From assembly GCA_900757255.1 (NCBI GenBank), contig CAAENE010000138.1, positions 1-6,416 on the forward strand: a DNA stretch of 6,416 nt. The letters run 5' to 3'. The stretch comes from Clostridia bacterium (GTDB lineage: Bacteria; Bacillota; Clostridia; HGM11514). Of the stretch, positions 1-4,496 are shown piece by piece. The stretch's first letter is position 1. Every line of letters begins with the position of its first letter. The notes below the pieces were generated by a model. It was not told the DNA's origin, searched no databases, and worked only from the letters and a program-made list of their open reading frames with translations. Position numbers and translations under genes: made by a program.

Positions 1-55
1 ATAAACACATAAACGGAAAAGCGGTTTCGCTTTTCTTCCTTGATTTTGTGTTTAT
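1..55. repeat. Nested inverted repeat at the window edge (possible terminator of an off-window gene)
   Basis: The outer arms ATAAACACA (1-9) and TGTGTTTAT (47-55) are exact reverse complements. Inside them GAAAAGCG (16-23) and CGCTTTTC (28-35) form a perfect 8-bp stem with a GTTT loop, followed by a moderately T-rich stretch. It could be the terminator of a gene left of the window or an operator for the AraC-type gene that follows. The U-tract is poor for a classical terminator, so the role is open; the inverted repeats themselves are directly visible. Confidence 0.45.
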
Positions 56-85
56 TATATCCCCCCTGCCCTGGTATTTCTACCA

Positions 86-137
86 TTGACATGATTTATT
101 TCTTATGGTATTGTGATATTATTCTCAAATAAAGGGG
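86..137 (+). promoter_or_regulatory. Putative sigma-A promoter and RBS of the AraC-family gene
   Basis: A perfect -35 box TTGACA (86-91) is followed after 17 nt by TATTGT (109-114), a 4/6 match to the -10 consensus. A purine-rich AAAGGGG (131-137) lies 9 nt before the ATG at 147 and can serve as ribosome binding site. The -10 box is only fair, which would suit a regulated promoter. Confidence 0.5.
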
Positions 138-146
138 TATTTTGCT

Positions 147-992
147 ATGGAAACCATTAAAAGACTTTCTTATAAAATCCACGCGGATACCGACACCGGC
201 TGTCTTTACCGGTATGTCAAAAGCGAGAACGAATATTTTCGTCTGCATTGCCATGACTATTTTGAAATTTTTCTGATTGTCAGAGGGAATATCACGCATT
301 TAATCAACGGCACCAGCCAGACTCTGTCAGAGGGCAGCCTGGTTTTTATCCGCCCCGACGACGTCCACAATTTTAAATGCAGGGGCAGCCGAACGTTTGC
401 CAACCTTACCTTCACCAAAGAAACCTGCCGCGAGCTATTTCATTATCTCTCGGACGGATTCCCGGCGGAAAAGCTTCTATCCGCACCCCTGCCCCCTCTT
501 GTTTTACTCAAGGACAAGGATTTCAAGCATCTTTTGTCCCAATTGGAAGCGCTAAACGCGATCCAATGGCCGGATAAGCCAAAACTAAAATTACAGATTC
601 GTTCCCTGTTATGTGAAATTTTCACCCGTCATTTTGCTGATTTTGGGCAGGACAAGGATGACTTACTTCCCATTTGGCTGGAACAGCTGTGCAAGGAAAT
701 GGAAAAACGGGAAAATTTTATGGAAGGAATCGAACGTATGACCCAAATCAGCGGAAAAAGCCGGGAACATATTGCGCGTTCTATGAAAAAATATCTGGGA
801 CAGTCGCCCACCGAGTATGTCAACTCTCTGCGGATCAATTATGCCGCCAATATGCTTCTCAACAGCAACATGCCCATTGTTGACCTCTGCTTTGAAAGCG
901 GTTTTTCCAATGTCAGCTGGTTCTACACTCTGTTTCAACACAAATTCCATATGTCGCCAGGTGATTTTAAAAAAAGGATGCGGTCGGGTTAA
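147..992 (+). CDS. AraC-family transcriptional regulator, ChbR-like
   Basis: This is a predicted cytoplasmic DNA-binding regulator of 281 aa, the usual length for a one-cupin AraC protein. The N-terminal half is a sugar-sensing cupin: HCHDYFEIFLIVRG (34-47) and the strand GSLVFIRPDDVHNF (63-76) carry the typical histidines and the PxxxH turn. The C-terminal part holds two helix-turn-helix motifs (about 192-214 and 243-264), with the AraC signature from IVDLCFESGF to MSPGDFKKR (244-277). From memory, it matches E. coli ChbR, the chitobiose-operon regulator, in the cupin, in the PxWL segment (175-178) and through both HTHs, so a (amino-)sugar ligand is plausible but not shown. The ATG is preceded by AAAGGGG and a TTGACA promoter. 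No transport or sugar-enzyme gene lies beside it here, so its target cannot be named; it may regulate genes left of the window. Confidence 0.9.
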   Translation: METIKRLSYKIHADTDTGCLYRYVKSENEYFRLHCHDYFEIFLIVRGNITHLINGTSQTLSEGSLVFIRPDDVHNFKCRGSRTFANLTFTKETCRELFHYLSDGFPAEKLLSAPLPPLVLLKDKDFKHLLSQLEALNAIQWPDKPKLKLQIRSLLCEIFTRHFADFGQDKDDLLPIWLEQLCKEMEKRENFMEGIERMTQISGKSREHIARSMKKYLGQSPTEYVNSLRINYAANMLLNSNMPIVDLCFESGFSNVSWFYTLFQHKFHMSPGDFKKRMRSG

Positions 993-1047
993 CAGTCTTT
1001 TTTTGTTCATCAGAGGCACTTCCAGTCTTATCTTCTTTCATACAGAA

Positions 1048-1072
1048 AAAGGCGGCCTTTTTAGCCTCCTTT
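1048..1072 (+). terminator. Weak terminator-like hairpin after the AraC-family gene
   Basis: AAAGG (1048-1052) pairs with CCTTT (1068-1072) and GGC (1054-1056) with GCC (1064-1066), with one C/T mismatch and a 7-nt loop. It is followed by a C/T-rich run rather than a clean T-tract. It lies 55 nt after the stop codon. It may end the AraC mRNA inefficiently, leaving the stronger hairpin at 1248-1297 as a backup. Confidence 0.4.
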
Positions 1073-1114
1073 CCCTCCCTCTTTATCATAGCCGCACGGC
1101 GTAAATAATAAAAT

Positions 1115-1162
1115 TGGCCATGCGCGTTTTCCGGCCAGAGGGAGGATTTTCCCGCGCGGCCA
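1115..1162. repeat. GC-rich imperfect inverted repeat
   Basis: TGGCC (1115-1119) plus GCGCG (1122-1126) pair with CGCGC (1153-1157) plus GGCCA (1158-1162). This gives a 10-bp stem with a 2-nt AT bulge and a 26-nt loop, which itself contains GGGA/TCCC. The function is unknown. It could be a structured 3' UTR element or part of a small RNA. Confidence 0.5.
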
Positions 1163-1175
1163 TAGACTAATATAA

Positions 1176-1196
1176 AATAACCGCATAGCGGTTATT
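1176..1196. repeat. Perfect 9-bp inverted repeat, possible operator or hairpin
   Basis: AATAACCGC (1176-1184) and GCGGTTATT (1188-1196) are exact reverse complements with a 3-nt ATA spacer. In DNA this has the form of a dimeric repressor operator; in RNA it would be a tight hairpin. No promoter boxes clearly straddle it, so I leave the role open. Confidence 0.5.
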
Positions 1197-1247
1197 ATCA
1201 TAGCATAACAATTGCCGCCTTAAGACCTGTCAGACATTTTCTGTCAT

Positions 1248-1297
1248 ATCATAAAAGGATAAACCGGGAGCATTTCTGCTCCCGGTTTATTTATGAT
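1248..1297. terminator. Long hairpin, likely bidirectional intrinsic terminator
   Basis: A perfect 14-bp stem, ATAAACCGGGAGCA (1259-1272) with TGCTCCCGGTTTAT (1277-1290), has a TTTC loop. It is extended by ATCATAA (1248-1254) pairing with TTATGAT (1291-1297) across a 4-nt AAGG bulge. Both exits from the GC-rich core are T-rich: TTTATTTAT on +, TTTATCCTTTTAT on -. It can end + strand read-through from the AraC gene and also a - strand transcript from the promoter at 1494-1522. Confidence 0.65.
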
Positions 1298-1487
1298 AAT
1301 TCATTTTCCGCCAAACTAAAATTCTACTTCATTCATTCCTATATAGAGGCGATTATTCAATAATTCTGTATATAAATGGAAAAAGACGGTAAAATAAATA
1401 TATCAGCAAATGCAAATAATTAAAATACAATTATGCAGTGTTGTATACATTATACTTGCTCATTAATATGATACTTTTGTTTTCCAT
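1248..1487 (-). ncRNA. Candidate small RNA divergent from the XRE gene
   Basis: This span is defined only by its ends: the near-consensus promoter at 1522-1494 (expected start about 1487) and the terminator-like hairpin at 1297-1248. The product would be about 240 nt. It has no long ORF. The only ATG at the expected start opens an 18-codon frame (1487-1431) with no room for a ribosome site. No known RNA family is recognised, and the call rests on inference. Confidence 0.25.
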
Positions 1488-1561
1488 ATTTATAGTATAT
1501 ATGATTTTTTCTTCTGTGTCAATAGTCAGTTGTAAAATATATTTTATATTTATAGTATATA
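1486..1561. repeat. Twin 16-nt direct repeat upstream of the XRE gene (candidate operators)
   Basis: ATATTTATAGTATATA occurs exactly twice, at 1486-1501 and 1546-1561, with starts 60 nt apart. Each copy contains the near-palindrome TATA-G-TATA. A related palindrome TGTATACA lies at 1442-1449. The left copy covers the -10 box of the leftward promoter and the right copy lies where the XRE -10 box would be. This is the arrangement expected for repressor sites, most simply for autoregulation by the XRE protein (inference). Confidence 0.55.
1494..1522 (-). promoter_or_regulatory. Near-consensus sigma-A promoter reading leftward
   Basis: On the - strand TTGACA (1522-1517) is followed after exactly 17 nt by TATACT (1499-1494): a perfect -35 box and a 5/6 match at -10. 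Transcription would start near 1487 and run towards the hairpin at 1248-1297. No recognisable protein gene lies in its path. AT-rich DNA can produce chance boxes, but this pair is the best promoter match in the window. Confidence 0.55.
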
Positions 1562-1577
1562 CTGCGGGGGTGATAGT

Positions 1578-1910
1578 ATGAATGGGGTAGCCAAAGAAGT
1601 GGGCAGCCGCGTCCGGTATTACAGAAAGCAAAAAAATATCAGCCAGGAAAAGCTGGCAGAGCTTTGCAGCCTGCATCCGACCTACATCGGGCAGGTAGAA
1701 CGAGGCGAAAAAAACGCGTCGATAGAAAGTATTTATAAAATTTCGTGCGGGCTTGGAATTCCGGTCAGCAGGCTATTTGAAAAAATGGATGGAAACCTCA
1801 CGTCTAATTCTTTGCCCAACCGGGCTTATTCCCTGATGATGACAATGGACCAGGCACACCAGGAACTAATGCTGTCACTAATGGAGACCGCTTTGAGATT
1901 CAGTAAATAA
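1578..1910 (+). CDS. XRE-family (Cro/CI-type) helix-turn-helix regulator
   Basis: This is a 110-aa DNA-binding protein. Residues 7-67 form a standard five-helix HTH_3 domain: GSRVRYYRKQKNISQEKLAE, then the recognition part LHPTYIGQVERG (32-43), and the closing ISCGLGIPVSRLF (55-67). The C-terminal ~40 residues are probably helical (YSLMMTMDQAHQELMLSLME) and may serve dimerisation; no enzymatic or sensor domain is present. The ATG at 1578 follows a good ribosome site, GGGGGTG at 1566-1572, 5 nt upstream. The gene stands alone, with a twin direct repeat over its promoter (1486-1561) and a strong terminator behind it. Small XRE proteins of this kind often come from mobile elements or act as autoregulated switches, but no mobile-element gene is visible here. 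The target is unknown. Confidence 0.9.
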   Translation: MNGVAKEVGSRVRYYRKQKNISQEKLAELCSLHPTYIGQVERGEKNASIESIYKISCGLGIPVSRLFEKMDGNLTSNSLPNRAYSLMMTMDQAHQELMLSLMETALRFSK

Positions 1911-1926
1911 TCAACTAAACGTACCT

Positions 1927-1961
1927 AAAAAACGGCAGGCTGAATCAGCCTGCCGTTTTTT
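1927..1961. terminator. Bidirectional intrinsic terminator between convergent XRE and ntpD genes
   Basis: The arms AAAAAACGGCAGGCTGA (1927-1943) and TCAGCCTGCCGTTTTTT (1945-1961) are exact reverse complements. They make a GC-rich stem with a T6 tract on the + strand and, read from the other side, a T6 tract on the - strand. It lies 16 nt after the XRE stop and 16 nt after the ntpD stop, so it serves both transcripts. Confidence 0.92.
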
Positions 1962-1977
1962 GATACAATTCAAATTT

Positions 1978-2625
1978 TTATGCTTTTTGTTCAATTTTTT
2001 CTGCAATCATCATATCCTTGACCTTCATCAGCCTGGTCAGGTTACCGCGCTCATTTTCGTCCAATTTCATAACGATATACTTTATCGTCTCCTGCAGCTG
2101 CGGTATCATCAAATGCTCCAAAGCGTTAACCCTGCGGCGTGTTTTTTCAATTTCGTCCGCCAACAGGTCAACTGTCTTTTCCCGTTCAGCAAGCTTTAAT
2201 AAGGACGCGAATACATCGGAAAGAACGTCAATTGCGCTGTCCAGCTCTCCTGAGGTAAACAGGTATCCATAAGGGTATGCAGCACCTGAATCACTGGTTT
2301 CAAAGTCGAATTCCGGCACATCCACGCTCATAATATTTTTATACCCAACCGTCAGGCTGGCTGTTTTGAGGGGATACATAACCGCCTGTTCCAGTATTTT
2401 GGGCGACATCAGCGCTTTGGCCATGGAAAAATTCTTATATGCCGCCTGCAAATCATGTTCTACTTTTATACGCAGTTTCTTATTTTCGCGGACCATATCT
2501 AAAAACTGTTTCATCAATTCATCCCGTTTATCTTTGAGCAATTTATGACCGCGCTGTGCCATATGCAATTTTTTTCGTAATTTTGTCAATTCCATCCGGG
2601 TTGGATTGACATTCAGTCTTGCCAT
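1978..2625 (-). CDS. ntpD: V/A-type ATPase subunit D (central rotor shaft)
   Basis: Subunit D forms the coiled-coil shaft turning inside the A3B3 head and links it to the membrane rotor. The product is 215 aa, normal for the family. The N-terminal signature ARLNVNPTRMELTKLRKKL (2-20), the long charged helix (about 11-65) and the C-terminal helix (about 135-200, with LADEIEKTRRRVNALEH, 155-171) show the antiparallel coiled coil. The middle (about 95-125) is the short globular tip. The start at 2625 is chosen because GGAGGTGG (2637-2630) lies just upstream and the protein then begins at the conserved MARLN. An in-frame ATG 13 codons further up (2664) lies in an intergenic repeat. D follows B on the same strand after 496 bp of repeats with no clear intrinsic terminator, so it is probably still in the operon. 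It ends at the shared terminator 1927-1961. Confidence 0.95.
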   Translation of the reverse strand: MARLNVNPTRMELTKLRKKLHMAQRGHKLLKDKRDELMKQFLDMVRENKKLRIKVEHDLQAAYKNFSMAKALMSPKILEQAVMYPLKTASLTVGYKNIMSVDVPEFDFETSDSGAAYPYGYLFTSGELDSAIDVLSDVFASLLKLAEREKTVDLLADEIEKTRRRVNALEHLMIPQLQETIKYIVMKLDENERGNLTRLMKVKDMMIAEKIEQKA

Positions 2626-2629
2626 CAAA

Positions 2630-2637
2630 CCACCTCC
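2630..2637 (-). promoter_or_regulatory. Ribosome binding site that fixes the ntpD start
   Basis: GGAGGTGG on the - strand (2637-2630), 4-7 nt before the ATG at 2625, is an almost ideal Shine-Dalgarno. It starts 2 nt after the repeat-borne hairpin at 2640-2657. Confidence 0.8.
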
Positions 2638-2639
2638 AC

Positions 2640-2657
2640 GCTTTTTCGTGAAAAAGC
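2640..2657. repeat. Repeat module H, copy 1: hairpin next to the ntpD ribosome site
   Basis: GCTTTTTC (2640-2647) and GAAAAAGC (2650-2657) are exact reverse complements around GT; as RNA this is a 7-bp stem with a CACG (-) or CGTG (+) tetraloop. The identical 18-mer recurs at 6289-6306 beside the ntpA ribosome site. A decayed form GCTTT...AAAGC lies at 2893-2909. Confidence 0.8.
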
Positions 2658-2662
2658 TTGGC

Positions 2663-2730
2663 ATTAACAGAGCCCTTCATTTGACAAGCCCGCAGGGCGC
2701 TGGCAAATGGTAGGGATCGTTATACAGAGT
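2663..2730. repeat. Palindromic repeat module, copy 1
   Basis: The 43-nt stem-loop 2673-2715 is made of CCCT/AGGG, CATTTG (2678-2683)/CAAATG (2704-2709) and an inner GCCC/GGGC with a GCA loop. It is bordered by TTAACAGAG (2664-2672) and TTATACAGAG (2720-2729). This whole block is missing between the H and B modules in the copy near ntpA. Confidence 0.7.
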
Positions 2731-2914
2731 AAAAAGCTTTCTGCGTGCGTTGCACCTTTCCCAAGCATAAATGCGTACACACAAGCCTATTTCAACTTCG
2801 AATCTTCACAAAAAAGCTTATCAAGAACTTTCAGCGCGCGTCGCGCCTTTCCAAAACATGAGTACAAACACAGCCGCCTATTGCTGCTTAAAGCTTTATG
2901 AAAGAAAGCTTAGC

Positions 2915-2984
2915 ATTTATACAGAGCCCTTCATTTGACAAGCCCGCAGGGCGCTGGCAAATGGTAGGGATCGTTATACAGAGT
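2915..2984. repeat. Palindromic repeat module, copy 2, with perfect flanking direct repeats
   Basis: It has the same stem-loop as copy 1 (2927-2969). Here the borders are exact 10-bp direct repeats TTATACAGAG at 2917-2926 and 2974-2983. Such borders resemble a target-site duplication or a recombination footprint. Confidence 0.7.
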
Positions 2985-3121
2985 AAAAAGCTTTCTGCGC
3001 GCGTTGCACCTTTCCCAAGCATAAATGACACAAGCCTTTATTACTTCAAATCTTCTCAAAAACTCATCACAGAGCTTTCTGCCATGCCGCATATATGCAG
3101 CTATGCATTGCCGCTGAGCCG

Positions 3122-4495
3122 TTATTCCGTCTTTAAATATTGATTCAGGTATTCTTCACGGATACGTTTGAGTTCAGCTCTTGGCAAAATGGAAAGAAGC
3201 TTCCAGCCAATATCCAGCGTTTCGGTAATGCTTCTATCAGTATCAAAGCCCTGGGACAGGTATTCCGCTTCAAATGCGTCTGCAAATTTCACATACAGCC
3301 GGTCGGTTTCAGAGAGAGCCGCTTCGGATAAAATAACAGTAAGCTCCTTTGCTTCTTTTCCGCGTGCATAGGCGGCAAAAAGCTGGTTCATGGTATCCGC
3401 ATGGTCTTCCCTGGTCTTGCCTTTTCCGATGCCCTTGTCCTTTAGACGGGACAATGACGGCAGCACGTCAATCGGCGGCATTACGCCTTTGCGGTACAGT
3501 TCGCGGGATAGGATAATCTGCCCTTCTGTGATATACCCAGTGAGGTCGGGAATCGGGTGAGTCTTATCGTCCTCCGGCATGGTCAGGATCGGAATCAGCG
3601 TAATTGACCCGTCAGAGCCTTTTTTGCGGCCGGCGCGTTCATACATGGTTGCAAGGTCGGTATAGAGATAGCCCGGATAACCGCGGCGTCCCGGCACTTC
3701 TTTTCTGGCCGCAGAGACTTCGCGCAATGCCTCGGCATAATTGGTGATATCGGTCATGATAACCAATACATGCATATCACAGTCAAACGCCAGATATTCA
3801 GCAGCTGTCAGCGCCATACGCGGCGTTGTGATACGTTCAATGGCGGGGTCGTTTGCCAGGTTGACAAAAACAGCCGCACGGTCAATTGCGCCTGTCCGCT
3901 TAAAATCGGAGATAAAATATTCCGACTCTTCAAAGGTAATACCCATAGCGGCAAAAACAACGGCAAATTTCGAATCGGTGCCTAAAACCTTTGCCTGCCT
4001 TGCAATTTGTGCAGCAAGCTGTGCATGAGGCAAACCGGAACCAGAGAAGATGGGCAGCTTCTGTCCCCGAACCAGCGTATTCAACCCGTCTATGGCACTG
4101 ACGCCGGTCTGAATAAATTCAGACGGATAGTTTCTGGCTGCCGGGTTGATCGGTTCACCGTTGACGTCCAGCCGTTTTTCCGGAATAATATCCGGTCCGC
4201 CGTCCATCGGATTTCCCATACCGTCAAAAACACGTCCTAAAATATCCGGGGAAAGGCCAAGTTCAATACTGCGGCCTAAAAAACGTATTTTACTTTCAGC
4301 GAGGTTGATACCAACTGCGTTTTCAAACAGCTGAACCAGTACATTGCTTCCATCCACTTCCAGAACCTTGCATCGTCTGATATCTCCGTTGCCAAGCTCA
4401 ATTTCACCCAGTTCACCGTAGGTTACTTCTTCTACGCCCTTCACCATCATCAGCGGCCCCGCAACCTCGCTTATCGTCTTATACTCTTTCGGCAT
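3122..4495 (-). CDS. ntpB: V/A-type ATPase subunit B (non-catalytic/regulatory head subunit)
   Basis: Subunit B alternates with A in the A3B3 head of the cytoplasmic V1 sector and supplies the other side of each nucleotide site. The 457-aa length is typical. The N-terminal beta-barrel (about 1-75) opens with YKTISEVAGPLMMVKGV. The P-loop position is degenerate, as expected for B: SGSGLPHAQ (151-159) lacks GKT. The Walker B-like strand LVIMTDITNYAEALREV (244-260), PGRRGYPGYLYTDLATMYER (268-287) and the interface segment LPSLSRL (345-351) are all family marks. The ATG at 4495 lies 1 nt after the ntpA stop, and its ribosome site GGGAGGTGAG lies inside the last ntpA codons, pointing to translational coupling and equal A:B output. 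ntpD follows after a repeat array. No truncation or odd residue is seen. Confidence 0.97.
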   Translation of the reverse strand: MPKEYKTISEVAGPLMMVKGVEEVTYGELGEIELGNGDIRRCKVLEVDGSNVLVQLFENAVGINLAESKIRFLGRSIELGLSPDILGRVFDGMGNPMDGGPDIIPEKRLDVNGEPINPAARNYPSEFIQTGVSAIDGLNTLVRGQKLPIFSGSGLPHAQLAAQIARQAKVLGTDSKFAVVFAAMGITFEESEYFISDFKRTGAIDRAAVFVNLANDPAIERITTPRMALTAAEYLAFDCDMHVLVIMTDITNYAEALREVSAARKEVPGRRGYPGYLYTDLATMYERAGRKKGSDGSITLIPILTMPEDDKTHPIPDLTGYITEGQIILSRELYRKGVMPPIDVLPSLSRLKDKGIGKGKTREDHADTMNQLFAAYARGKEAKELTVILSEAALSETDRLYVKFADAFEAEYLSQGFDTDRSITETLDIGWKLLSILPRAELKRIREEYLNQYLKTE

Positions 4496-4496
4496 C

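Larger units (their letters stand above)
993..1577. other. 585-bp gene-free region between the two regulators
   Basis: No open reading frame here has a convincing start, ribosome site and protein-like composition. The left half (about 1040-1300) is moderately GC-rich and contains four inverted repeats: 1048-1072, 1115-1162, 1176-1196 and 1248-1297. The right half (about 1300-1565) is very AT-rich and holds the XRE promoter region with its twin direct repeat and a divergent promoter. The short ORFs that can be drawn through it have no coding features I recognise. Confidence 0.6.
2640..3080. repeat. Mosaic intergenic repeat array between ntpB and ntpD
   Basis: The gap holds two successive units 254 bp apart. 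Read on +, the first is H (2640-2657), palindromic module (2663-2730), B-module (2731-2810) and a diverged B-like module (2811-2892). The second is a decayed H (2893-2909), palindromic module (2915-2984) and B-module (2985-3060), then a degraded tail. Positions 2667-2773 and 2921-3027 (107 nt) differ at one base only (T2746/C3000). There is no transposase or conserved protein, so this is a non-coding repeat family of MITE or REP type. The short + strand ORFs across it are translations of the repeat. Confidence 0.8.

Noticed and set aside
1431..1676. A - strand ORF overlapping the start of the XRE gene.
   Set aside because: It is antisense to the conserved HTH gene at its start and then crosses AT-rich promoter DNA; no ribosome site or domain. 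Its last 18 codons are discussed only as part of the candidate RNA.
2640..3080. A CRISPR array.
   Set aside because: The repeats are long, modular and adjoining, with no regular unique spacers and no cas genes.
2640..3080. An insertion sequence remnant with transposase.
   Set aside because: No transposase-like peptide can be read in any frame; only non-coding repeat modules are present.
2707..3143. Two consecutive + strand ORFs (2707-2901 and 2898-3143) whose products both begin MVGIVIQSKKLSA and look like paralogous small proteins.
   Set aside because: They are the translation of the duplicated non-coding repeat. There is no ribosome site, both starts fall inside the palindromic stem, and they diverge as soon as the repeat does.
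3122..4495. Loss of a functional Walker A in subunit B as a sign of decay.
   Set aside because: A degenerate P-loop is normal for B subunits of V/A-type ATPases; the rest of the protein is intact.
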